Source of the DNA: Vagococcus penaei
GTDB lineage: Bacteria > Bacillota > Bacilli > Lactobacillales > Vagococcaceae
Direction of reading: 5' to 3'
Assembly: GCF_001998885.1 (NCBI RefSeq)
Contig: NZ_CP019609.1
Location: 2,220,001-2,284,000, forward strand
Length of the DNA stretch: 64,000 nt
The translations under genes were made by a program, and so were the position numbers. The first letter of the stretch is position 1. The number at the start of each line of letters is the position of its first letter. Below are positions 1 through 7,035 of the stretch, in pieces. A model generated the notes under the pieces. The model was not told the origin of the DNA. It saw only the letters and a list, made by a program, of their open reading frames with translations, and did no database searches.

Positions 1-46
1 AATCAACTATCTTGGTTATTTTTTATCACAAATTTTTGAAATTACC

Positions 47-65
47 CGAAATGTTACCCGGTTAG
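47..65. repeat. Paired TACCCG repeats outside integrase 1
   Basis: Two direct copies of TACCCG, about 12 bp apart start to start, lie about 115 bp beyond the 3' end of the first integrase gene. A very similar pair occurs near 6796-6815, also on the 3' side of the second integrase. Closely spaced short direct repeats next to an integrase gene are typical of arm-type integrase binding sites, but they could also be part of the attachment site. Confidence 0.4.
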
Positions 66-176
66 AAGTAAAAAAAATTAAGGATATTAGATAAGATTTT
101 TAGTGGATGTGAAAAGCTGGCAGAGAAGACAGGCTTTTTCTTATTCTACTAATATATAATAGAATAGAAGTGTAAG

Positions 177-1319
177 TCAGAAATTTATATAATTCGCAAA
201 CTTCTCTCCGGTGTTCTCAATCATTTGGGGAGTTGTACAAGCATATACGTTGAGTGTCGTCTGGACATCCTTATGTCCTAAACGAGACTGAACTTCTTTG
301 ATACTTGCACCACTTTCAAAAAGAAGACTACAGTGAGTATATCTGAAACCATGTGGGGTAATCTTATGAAATCTCTTTTCTGAGTCTTTAAGATAGACCC
401 AATTTAACCAGTCGTTAATGATTTGAGGATAGTATAACCTATTATTCTTCCCAGTAAAAATATGTTGTTGAGTAGATGATTTGATTTTTAAAAATTTTAG
501 CTGTATTTCTTGTTCTCTTCTCCAAGATTCTAGTTGTGATAAAGTGCCATCATCTAACTTAATAACTCTAATGGAGTTGATTGTCTTTGGTTCTTGTAAA
601 ATTACCTGTTTAAACTCATCGATAGCCACAGTTTTACCAATATTAAGTGTTTTTCTAGTAAAATCAATATCTTGCCACTGTAAAGCGAGTGCTTCCGACT
701 TACGCATGCCGGTAAAAGCAAGAAGTCGAATGAAGGTGTAAATTTTGGAATTACAAATACTTTTAGAAAAGTTTAGAAACTCAATTAATTCATCTTTAGT
801 ATAGAATTTAACAGGGGTGTCAATTTCTTTTTTACGTGGCACTATTACTTTAGACATTGGATTTGAATCCATGAGTTCACTTGAAACACCAAACTTCATA
901 ATTTTTTGAGTTTCTTTTCTTAGATAGTTGTACTGCTTATACTTTGAGTGCCAGATGTTTACTTGTTTTTGACAATAAGCCACAGTAATTTTATTTAGTT
1001 TTAAGTGACCAAAGGCAGGTAAAACATGTAACTCACAGTACCTTTTAGCTGTTGCGACAGAAGATGGCTTAACAGATAATCGATATTGTTCTAACCATAT
1101 ATCATATAATTCTTTAAATGTTAATTGCACTTGTTCTTCAGGTGCTTTTTTTGTTTCATAATCAGAAATAGCTTGATTTAAAGCTTTTTGAGCTTCTTTT
1201 TTTGTTTTAAATCCTTTCCTAGTTAAACGAAGTTCCCTTCCATCTTCTTTATAACCTATAAAAGCTCTTACTTGCCAGAAAGAACCTTTAGAATTGGTGT
1301 ATTTAGTAATTGAAGCCAT
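177..1319 (-). CDS. int: Tyrosine site-specific integrase (element 1)
   Basis: This 380-residue phage/ICE-type tyrosine recombinase should integrate and excise the element. It has an N-terminal arm-binding domain (about 1-60), a SAM-like core-binding domain (about 65-165) and a catalytic domain. The visible catalytic set is R206 (in TGMRKSE), H323-x-x-R326 (HGFR), H349 (LGHKD) and the nucleophile Y359 (NVY). The start is supported by AGGAGG seven or eight bases upstream on the minus strand. The gene is transcribed outward toward the left element end. It is clearly homologous to, but distinct from, the integrase at 7036-8178. It appears intact. Confidence 0.93.
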   Translation of the reverse strand: MASITKYTNSKGSFWQVRAFIGYKEDGRELRLTRKGFKTKKEAQKALNQAISDYETKKAPEEQVQLTFKELYDIWLEQYRLSVKPSSVATAKRYCELHVLPAFGHLKLNKITVAYCQKQVNIWHSKYKQYNYLRKETQKIMKFGVSSELMDSNPMSKVIVPRKKEIDTPVKFYTKDELIEFLNFSKSICNSKIYTFIRLLAFTGMRKSEALALQWQDIDFTRKTLNIGKTVAIDEFKQVILQEPKTINSIRVIKLDDGTLSQLESWRREQEIQLKFLKIKSSTQQHIFTGKNNRLYYPQIINDWLNWVYLKDSEKRFHKITPHGFRYTHCSLLFESGASIKEVQSRLGHKDVQTTLNVYACTTPQMIENTGEKFANYINF

Positions 1320-2211
1320 AAATATACCTCCTAAATTTTTTATATAATTATAACGATTCGTTACTAGAATTAAATTAGAGTTAAGCTAGTTAAAGGCTAG
1401 GCTTTGGCTTTAGATGCAAAAGTTATATGTTTTAAAGTATTCCAATGTACAATTTTACTAATTTTCATAGACAGAGAGTGTGTGTTGAAACATTGAAAAA
1501 CATATTAGAAGTCTAGCTTTTTGAGTCAACTGTCTTTTTTCAATTATTCAAAAACACCATAGAAGTTAAGCTTTTTGATTGTCTCAGTTGTAAATATCGT
1601 TAAAAGTATGTAAAAGCTAATGGATGTGGTTGTAGCGTGATAGATTAATCAGTCATTTATTACTGGCAATTTTTCATTCGAAATAGATGATACAACCAAG
1701 AGAAAAAAAGTAGCTATAATGAATAATTTATCAGATAGTAATTATTTGAGTGTATAACAGAATACATAGAACAAACATAAAAAAAAGGCTAGTAGCGCCC
1801 CAATATAGAGTACATACGTTTATTTTACTACAATTAAAAAAAAGTTTTACAGATTTTTACAAAAGCGAACACGCGTAAAGTATATATTGGGACGGTATTA
1901 AATAATAATTTAAGGAGAATACTATTTAATTAAGAAGTCAATTAAATCATTAGAAATCAGAGAAAAAGAGACAACAACGCATGTCTCTTTTTTGTTTTAT
2001 CCAAAATCTTTTGATAAAGGAGAAAATATAGTTAGATGTATAACATTACACGTTACTAGTGCTTATTCTAGTTAGACGGTATGTGAGCTAAAACCAAGTT
2101 ATCGGTGCGTACAAGCTATACATAAAATGAGCCTTGAATAAAAGCAAGTATATCAATAATTTCAGTGGTTCAAATACATGGTTCATTATAAAAATAGAAA
2201 GAGGTGAAAAA
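1320..2211. other. Long non-coding region between integrase and resolvase
   Basis: About 890 bp hold no convincing gene. Three related blocks near 1376, 1507-1526 and 1561-1580 share AAGCT-centred sequence; the last two read AGAAGT[CT]..AGCTTTTTGA and are 54 bp apart. A 9-bp inverted repeat CCCAATATA / TATATTGGG (1799-1807 and 1883-1891) flanks several TTTTAC copies. A promoter-like TATATT and a Shine-Dalgarno-like AAGGAG without a following open frame come next, then a terminator hairpin. This could be a leader RNA, a resolvase res site or a remnant replication region. No function is assigned. Confidence 0.5.
1964..1998 (+). terminator. Rho-independent terminator
   Basis: A 9-bp stem AAAAGAGAC / GTCTCTTTT with a 10-base loop is followed by a T-rich tract. 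It would end a short transcript starting near 1890 that has a Shine-Dalgarno-like sequence but no open frame of useful length. Confidence 0.75.
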
Positions 2212-2826
2212 ATGAAAGTGGGGTACATAAGAGTTTCAACTAATCAACAGAATTTAGATAGACAAAGAAAACAAATGAAAGAAAATAAAGTAGAGATAGT
2301 ATATGAAGAACAACAATCAGGTAAGGATATAAGCAATCGTCCAGAATTTCAAGAAATGTTAGCTTTTGTTAGAAAAGATGACACTGTGGTAGTTACAAGT
2401 TTAGATAGGTTAGGTAGAAATTATGATGATACAAAGCAAGTTTATAGGGACTTAAGAGAAAAAGGAGTGCAAATAGAAGTTTTAGATGCTCCATTCTTAA
2501 ACTTTAATACAAACAATAAATTGTTAGATCAAGCTATGTCAGATATGTTTCTTTCACTATTAAGTTACATAGCACAAAATGAAAGAGAAGCTATACATGA
2601 GAGGCAAAGACAAGGTATAGAACTTGCTAAGAAACAAGGTAAATATAAAGGTAGGCAAGCAATTTATACAAAAGATAGTCGTGATAAGCAAAAACAATTA
2701 ATTTATCAACAAATTATTAAGTGGTATCAAGAAGGCGTACCAGTTAGACAAATAGCTAGAGAATCAGGGGTATCAAGAAATACAGTCTATAGAATTTTAA
2801 AAGATTTAGAGAAAGAAGGATTATAA
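2212..2826 (+). CDS. Serine recombinase (resolvase/invertase family)
   Basis: This 204-residue small serine recombinase begins MKVGYIRVSTNQQ, with the catalytic serine in the RVS motif near residue 10. The SLDRLGR motif, carrying the active-site arginines, follows near residue 65. The C-terminus has a Hin-like helix-turn-helix (VRQIARESGVSRNTVYRIL). The ATG at 2212 follows GAGGTG; a longer frame from a TTG at 2134 lacks a ribosome binding site and family-like sequence. Such proteins resolve multimers or invert DNA and are common on plasmids and transposons. The next small gene starts one base after its stop, so the two are probably co-transcribed. Confidence 0.9.
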   Translation: MKVGYIRVSTNQQNLDRQRKQMKENKVEIVYEEQQSGKDISNRPEFQEMLAFVRKDDTVVVTSLDRLGRNYDDTKQVYRDLREKGVQIEVLDAPFLNFNTNNKLLDQAMSDMFLSLLSYIAQNEREAIHERQRQGIELAKKQGKYKGRQAIYTKDSRDKQKQLIYQQIIKWYQEGVPVRQIARESGVSRNTVYRILKDLEKEGL

Positions 2827-2827
2827 G

Positions 2828-3022
2828 ATGTCAGATGTGAGTAAAAAAACTAAAGCGGAAAATGATAAGATGTTAAAAGAGTTGTTTGAAAAACTAGATG
2901 AATATAAAATGGAAGAAGAAGAAGTATTAGAAATGCTAAAAAAAGTTTTTAATAAACAAGGTTCAATAAAATCAAGTATACGAAATATTAAGAAAGACAA
3001 TGAAAAAGTGGATAGAGAATAG
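2828..3022 (+). CDS. Small charged hypothetical protein
   Basis: This 64-residue protein is very rich in Lys and Glu and probably largely helical or coiled coil (KMLKELFEKLDEYKMEEEEVLEML). It starts one base after the resolvase stop and is followed by a strong terminator, so it forms a two-gene unit with the resolvase. I do not recognise the family. A small accessory or DNA-binding partner is possible but not shown by the sequence. Confidence 0.6.
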   Translation: MSDVSKKTKAENDKMLKELFEKLDEYKMEEEEVLEMLKKVFNKQGSIKSSIRNIKKDNEKVDRE

Positions 3023-3031
3023 AGTTTTTAC

Positions 3032-3075
3032 AAAGCACTTAGCTAAATTAAGCTAAGTGCTTTTAATTTTTATCG
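3032..3075 (+). terminator. Rho-independent terminator
   Basis: A 13-bp perfect stem AAAGCACTTAGCT / AGCTAAGTGCTTT with a 6-base loop is followed by TTTTAATTTTT. It ends the resolvase unit. Confidence 0.9.
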
Positions 3076-3210
3076 TGTACTAATTAATTTTATTATGATA
3101 ATATAAAATTCATACAAGATGTCTATATAGACATTGAATAGGTTACACTTAGTTGAACAAAAAAGATAAGGTGTCTATACTTAATAAAAAACAGATTAGG
3201 AGCTTATCTC

Positions 3211-3501
3211 ATGACAACTAACAGAAAACCGAGACGGACCTTTAAAGAATCATTTAAGAAACAAATGGTGGAACTCCATAAATCAGGAAAACCTAGAAAA
3301 GATATTTTAAGAGAATATGATCTAACGCCATCAACTTTTGACAAATGGGTCAAACAGTACAATCAGTCAGGATCATTCAAAGAGAAAGATAATTTGACGC
3401 CAGAAGAAAAAGAGTTGCGTGAATTACGTAAACTAAATAAAGAATTGATGATGGAGAATGATATTTTAAAGCAAGCAGCGCTGATATTCGGACGAAAGTA
3501 G
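3211..3501 (+). CDS. IS3-family transposase OrfA
   Basis: This 96-residue OrfA has an N-terminal helix-turn-helix (RKPRRTFKESFKKQMVELHKSGK, LTPSTFDKWVKQY) that binds the insertion sequence ends. A C-terminal leucine-rich coiled coil (LRKLNKELMMENDILKQAALI) serves for multimerisation. The start follows TTAGGAG. The frame ends at a TAG while the orfB frame, one base back, is already open, so production of an OrfAB fusion by -1 ribosomal frameshifting is expected for this family. Confidence 0.92.
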   Translation: MTTNRKPRRTFKESFKKQMVELHKSGKPRKDILREYDLTPSTFDKWVKQYNQSGSFKEKDNLTPEEKELRELRKLNKELMMENDILKQAALIFGRK

Positions 3502-3542
3502 AAGTTGTTAGAAAAAATAAAAAGAAGTACAGTGTATCAGCG

Positions 3543-4340
3543 ATGTGTCGAAAATTAGAAATTTCTCGTGGGGCTTATTACTATGAAGTTAAAAGAAAAA
3601 AATCAGAAGCTATTGTTGAAAAAGCAGTCATTGAGTCCTTCACAAATAGCCGTAACTCCTACGGAGCAAGAAGAATTAAAGATGATTTAAACGATCAAGA
3701 ATTAATTGTTTCAAGAAGAAGGATACGACGAATCATGAATAAGTTCAATTTCATTTCAAGCTACACAACACTGAAATTTAAGCCACAGGCAACGAGTAAA
3801 AATGAACAGAAAATCACTAATGTTTTATCACGTCAATTTGATAGAATGCAACCTATGGAAGCTTTAGTGACAGATTTAACCTATGTTAAAGTAGGTCAAA
3901 AGTGGCATTATGTCTGCTTTATTCTTGATTTATTCAATCGAGAAATAGTTGGCTATTCTAGTGGTCCTAACAAATCTGTGGACCTTGTGTTACAGGCAAT
4001 CGGAACGATTGAACAGCCATTAGATGATGTTGAAATTTTTCATACAGACCGAGGAAAAGAATTTGATAATCAAAGTATTGATGAATTATTAGCTGCGTTT
4101 CAGATACAGCGTTCTTTATCACGCCCTGGTTGTCCCTATGATAACGCCGTGGCAGAAGCAACTTATCGAGCATTTAAGATTGAGTTTATTTATCAACAAT
4201 CTTTTGAATCATTGTTCGAACTGCAATATGAGTTAATGGATTATGTCAATTGGTGGAACAAGTTTAGAAAACATGGCAAGCTTGGGTATCAATCTCCGAT
4301 TAATTACCGTTTAGATTGGGAGTTGAAACAGGCTATTTAG
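3543..4340 (+). CDS. IS3-family transposase OrfB (DDE integrase core)
   Basis: This 265-residue catalytic protein has the HTH_21-like region (SYGARRIKDDL) followed by the rve integrase fold. The DDE residues are visible in VTDLTYVKVG, FHTDRGKEFDN and YDNAVAEATYRAFKIEF. The frame is open upstream of the ATG back into the orfA end, which suits translation as an OrfAB fusion by -1 frameshifting. There are no internal stops, so the element may be active. Confidence 0.92.
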   Translation: MCRKLEISRGAYYYEVKRKKSEAIVEKAVIESFTNSRNSYGARRIKDDLNDQELIVSRRRIRRIMNKFNFISSYTTLKFKPQATSKNEQKITNVLSRQFDRMQPMEALVTDLTYVKVGQKWHYVCFILDLFNREIVGYSSGPNKSVDLVLQAIGTIEQPLDDVEIFHTDRGKEFDNQSIDELLAAFQIQRSLSRPGCPYDNAVAEATYRAFKIEFIYQQSFESLFELQYELMDYVNWWNKFRKHGKLGYQSPINYRLDWELKQAI

Positions 4341-4429
4341 CGGGACATAATATAACTATCAAAAGAAAATAAAGACCTTATAATTTTTGTACAGAAAAGT
4401 GTTGCCAATTCAGTTGCCATTCCAGACAT

Positions 4430-4496
4430 ATATGATTATAACGATGAGGAGAAAGAAATAACTTTGGCATTAGAGAATGCTACTGCAGTTGAGTAG
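4430..4496 (+). pseudogene. 3' remnant of an unidentified gene split by the IS
   Basis: Directly after the insertion sequence an open frame ends DYNDEEKEITLALENATAVE and stop. Removing the IS and one copy of the GACAT duplication joins it in frame to about 12 codons upstream of 3135 (DNIKFIQDVYID), but that frame soon meets a stop and has no start codon. It is therefore the tail of a gene already truncated before the IS arrived. The family is not recognised. Confidence 0.4.
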
Positions 4497-4538
4497 CTAA
4501 AGATAAGGTATATAATAATACCTACCTTTAGTCTTTTA
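4497..4538 (+). terminator. Rho-independent terminator
   Basis: CTAAAGATAAGGTAT pairs with ATACCTACCTTTAG (one bulge) and is followed by TCTTTT. It lies just after the stop of the remnant and so is probably that gene's own terminator. Confidence 0.7.
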
Positions 4539-4830
4539 TACTGGTGAAAGAAAAAAATTGTTTATTTTTAGTATATTAATAGTGTGAGGAGGCTAAATCT
4601 TCATCCTTTGGTATAGAATATACATGTTGTGCTAGTTGACTTGGCATTCTTAAGACATAAAAGTTTTACATTCTCTAAATTAAAAAAATGAATAAATCAA
4701 TATTTTCAATAAACATAAAACATTTAAATTTAAAGTTTATCACTAGCATATTACTTAAAACCTAAATTATTTTTAATTAGGTATAATAGATGATATAATA
4801 TTTCATTAGTAATTAGTTATGGAGGGAAAC
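4539..4830. promoter_or_regulatory. Upstream region and promoter of the type II RM genes
   Basis: This very A+T-rich stretch has no gene. Two TATAAT hexamers (4782-4787 and 4794-4799) precede the methyltransferase gene and are the likely -10 elements; no good -35 is evident. The ribosome binding site GGAGGG at 4821-4826 fixes the methyltransferase start at 4831. Confidence 0.45.
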
Positions 4831-6078
4831 ATGATAAAATTTATTGATCTTTTTGCAGGTATGGGTGGTATACGGATAGGTTTTGAGAAAGCAGCTGCAA
4901 ATTTAAATATAGAAACTAAATCTGTGTTCGTATCGGAGATTAAGAAACATGCTATTAGTGCTTATAGTGATAACTTTAATGAAACTATTCATGGCGATAT
5001 TACTGCTATTAACGCCAAAGCTATCCCTGATTTTGATATACTATTAGCTGGTTTTCCTTGTCAAGCATTCTCAAATGCAGGAAACAGACTAGGATTTGAT
5101 GATACTAGAGGTACTTTGTTTTTTGATGTTGCTAGAATTCTTAAAGAAAAGCAACCGTATGGTTTTATATTAGAAAATGTAGAAGGGCTAGTATCACATG
5201 ACAAGGGGAATACCTTTAGAGTAATTACAAATGTATTGGATGCATTAGAGTACAATGTATCTTACAAAGTGTTAGATAGTCAAAATTTTGGACTAGCACA
5301 ATCAAGAAAAAGAATTTATATTGTAGGCACTAAAGGAAAAAAGGTAGATTTAAATTCATTTAAGAAAAAGGAATCTATTTTGAATGATGTTTTAGAGTTT
5401 GATGTTAAACCAATAGATTGCGAATTTTCTGAAAAACTATTATCACACTTTTCTCTATCAGATGTGATTGGGAAACAAATTAAAGATAAAAGAGGTGGAG
5501 AAAATAATATTCACAGTTGGGACTTTGAGTTAAAAGGTGAGGTAACTGAGGATCAAAAAGAATTGTTGGAACTATTATTGAGACAAAGGCGCAATAGAAA
5601 ATGGGCAGAAGTCATAGGTATTGATTGGATGGATGGTATGCCGTTAACCAAAGAAATGATAGAGACTTTTTATGATAACCCTAATTTAGAAGAGATGTTA
5701 GAAGATTTAACTAAAAAAGAATATTTGGTTTATGAGCATCCAAAACAAAAAATAAATGGAAGAAGAGTATATGATACAAGCTTAGAGAAGGGATACAATA
5801 TTGTTACAGGCAAACTCTCGTTTAAGTATAATAGAATTTTAGATGGTCATGCTGTGACTCCTACACTAGTGGCAACAGATGTTTCGAAATTGGGAGTTGC
5901 TGTCCAAGATGGTATACGTCCTCTTACAATTAGAGAAGGATTGAGATTGTTTGGTTTTCCTGAGGAATACAAATTAGATTTACCTAAAAGTAAGGCATAT
6001 GATTTACTTGGTAATACGGTTGCTGTCCCAGTTATAGAAGCAATAAGCACGGAATTACTAAAAAACTACAAAGCTTGA
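4831..6078 (+). CDS. DNA (cytosine-5) methyltransferase, type II RM
   Basis: This 415-residue C5-cytosine methyltransferase protects host DNA from the neighbouring endonuclease. The conserved motifs appear in order: I (DLFAGMGG, 6-13), IV with the catalytic Cys77 (GFPCQAFSNAG), VI (ENV, 115-117), VIII (QSRKRIYIVG), a variable target-recognition region (about 190-320), IX (TLVATD) and X (GNTVAVPVIEAI). The start at 4831 follows GGAGGG; the in-frame ATG at 4819 overlaps that site and is unlikely. The endonuclease gene lies 54 bp downstream. Homology to the methyltransferases of NgoBV/NlaIV-type (GGNNCC) systems is possible, but the specificity is inference. Confidence 0.94.
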   Translation: MIKFIDLFAGMGGIRIGFEKAAANLNIETKSVFVSEIKKHAISAYSDNFNETIHGDITAINAKAIPDFDILLAGFPCQAFSNAGNRLGFDDTRGTLFFDVARILKEKQPYGFILENVEGLVSHDKGNTFRVITNVLDALEYNVSYKVLDSQNFGLAQSRKRIYIVGTKGKKVDLNSFKKKESILNDVLEFDVKPIDCEFSEKLLSHFSLSDVIGKQIKDKRGGENNIHSWDFELKGEVTEDQKELLELLLRQRRNRKWAEVIGIDWMDGMPLTKEMIETFYDNPNLEEMLEDLTKKEYLVYEHPKQKINGRRVYDTSLEKGYNIVTGKLSFKYNRILDGHAVTPTLVATDVSKLGVAVQDGIRPLTIREGLRLFGFPEEYKLDLPKSKAYDLLGNTVAVPVIEAISTELLKNYKA

Positions 6079-6132
6079 CCCAGTAATATAAGTTTGCTAG
6101 ACTTTTCTTAAAGTGCATTTAGGGGGTCTAGT

Positions 6133-6795
6133 ATGAAAAACTTAGATGAATTATATGAGTTAGCTTTAAAAGACATAAAAGGACAGATTGGAACTATCAC
6201 AATTACAATCGGAGGAACACCAAAAATCAGTAGTACAAACGATATTATTGGTAATTGTGTACAAGAATGGATACCACAGTGGTTAGAAGACAATGGCTTA
6301 GATCTAACTGTCAATAAACAAACACAAGTATTTCCAGATTTTATTGCTAAAATTGATGGCAAAGAATACAATATGGAAGTTAAGTGTTTTAATTTAAATA
6401 ATGGACCAGGTTTCGATTTAGCTAATTTCGGTGGTTTTTATGATTCAATCTATAAAGATCCAACAAAATTAAATGCAAAATATTTGGTCTTTGCATACAG
6501 ACCAACTACTCATGGATTTAGAATCGAAGAAGTATATATGAAAAATTTGTGGGAATTAACTAAAAGAACACCAAAATACCCGGTTTCACTTCAAGTTAAG
6601 AGAGAACAACCTTATGCTATACGACCATCAAATTTTCACACACGACCAAACGAAATGTTCTCTACAAGAAGAGAGTTTTTAGAAGCAATAAAAGAGGTTC
6701 GTGAAATGTTTCCATTCGATGGAAGTGTTGATCCAGATATGTGGTTTTCAGAAATTGAAAGAAACTTCCAAAAATTAACAGGGGAAGAATTATAA
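6133..6795 (+). CDS. Type II restriction endonuclease (NgoBV-like)
   Basis: This 220-residue protein follows the cytosine methyltransferase by 54 bp and is the matching restriction enzyme. A PD-(D/E)XK nuclease core is visible: PD at 68-69 (VFPDFIAKIDG) and EVK at 82-84 (NMEVKCFN). The following stretch (FDLANFGGFYDSIYKDPTKLNAKYLVFAYR) resembles, from memory, the NgoBV endonuclease family that cuts GGNNCC. The family call is moderately sure and the site specificity is unproven. The start follows AGGGGG. The gene ends at the apparent right edge of element 1. Confidence 0.75.
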   Translation: MKNLDELYELALKDIKGQIGTITITIGGTPKISSTNDIIGNCVQEWIPQWLEDNGLDLTVNKQTQVFPDFIAKIDGKEYNMEVKCFNLNNGPGFDLANFGGFYDSIYKDPTKLNAKYLVFAYRPTTHGFRIEEVYMKNLWELTKRTPKYPVSLQVKREQPYAIRPSNFHTRPNEMFSTRREFLEAIKEVREMFPFDGSVDPDMWFSEIERNFQKLTGEEL

Positions 6796-6815
6796 TACCC
6801 GAATTGTACCCGATT
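6796..6815. repeat. Paired TACCCG repeats between the two elements
   Basis: Two TACCCG copies about 11 bp apart lie right after the endonuclease stop. They closely resemble the pair at 47-65 and have the same orientation relative to an integrase gene. They probably mark an element end, as arm-type integrase sites or part of an attachment site shared by tandem elements. Confidence 0.4.
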
Positions 6816-6830
6816 AAGATTAATTAAATT

Positions 6831-6904
6831 GAGTGAATTTGAGTCTTAATATTTTGAAAGAGCTTGCTATGACAAGTTTTTGAGTATAAATGAGTGAATT
6901 TGAG
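6831..6904. repeat. 13-bp direct repeat at the element junction
   Basis: The 13-mer GAGTGAATTTGAG occurs at 6831-6843 and again at 6892-6904, 61 bp apart, in the junction between the restriction gene and the second integrase. No other copy was noticed by eye. It could be an att core duplication or an integrase or excisionase binding site. Confidence 0.4.
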
Positions 6905-6951
6905 GGTACCGAGATTGATTGGAAGGTAGCGTGGGCTAGTTTCTATATAAA

Positions 6952-6995
6952 AGCTCTAAACGTTGTTAAATCAGCGTTTAGAGCTTTTTCTTTTT
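6952..6995 (+). terminator. Rho-independent terminator
   Basis: An 11-bp perfect stem AGCTCTAAACG / CGTTTAGAGCT with a 12-base loop is followed by TTTTCTTTTT. It lies between the endonuclease and integrase 2 and may also terminate the integrase transcript from the opposite side. Confidence 0.85.
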
Positions 6996-7035
6996 GTCAA
7001 AAATTATTTTGGATACGCTTTTGGGTACGTTTGAG

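Larger units (their letters stand above)
3135..4424 (+). mobile_element. IS3-family insertion sequence, copy A
   Basis: This 1290-bp element has imperfect terminal inverted repeats (left TGAATAGGTTACACTT; right end, read inward, TGGAATGGCAAC). It carries overlapping orfA and orfB. A 5-bp direct repeat GACAT flanks it at 3130-3134 and 4425-4429 and fixes the right end at 4424. The right tip appears duplicated, with GTTGCCAATTCA directly followed by GTTGCCATTCCA. The organisation and DDE motifs match the IS3 family, probably the IS150 group. It is related to but not identical with the copy at 21402-22766. Confidence 0.88.
44..6830. mobile_element. Integrative element 1 (approximate limits)
   Basis: This block starts with an outward-facing tyrosine integrase at its left edge and carries a serine resolvase, an IS3-family insertion and a type II restriction-modification pair. 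The left limit is set by a pair of TACCCG repeats outside the integrase. The right limit is set by a similar pair just after the endonuclease gene and before the second integrase. No tRNA target or exact att core can be named from the sequence. No conjugation or mobilization gene is visible in this block, so it may be a genomic island or a decayed element. The limits are inference. Confidence 0.45.

Noticed and set aside
1-170. A tRNA gene 3' end as integration target
   Set aside because: No tRNA-like cloverleaf or CCA-proximal T-arm sequence can be recognised at the left end.
1499-1585. Possible CRISPR-like repeat spacing
   Set aside because: Only two or three imperfect copies with no regular spacer, and no cas genes in the window.
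2134-2211. A longer resolvase start at TTG 2134
   Set aside because: The extra 26 residues do not fit the family, and the ATG at 2212 has a good GAGGTG site.
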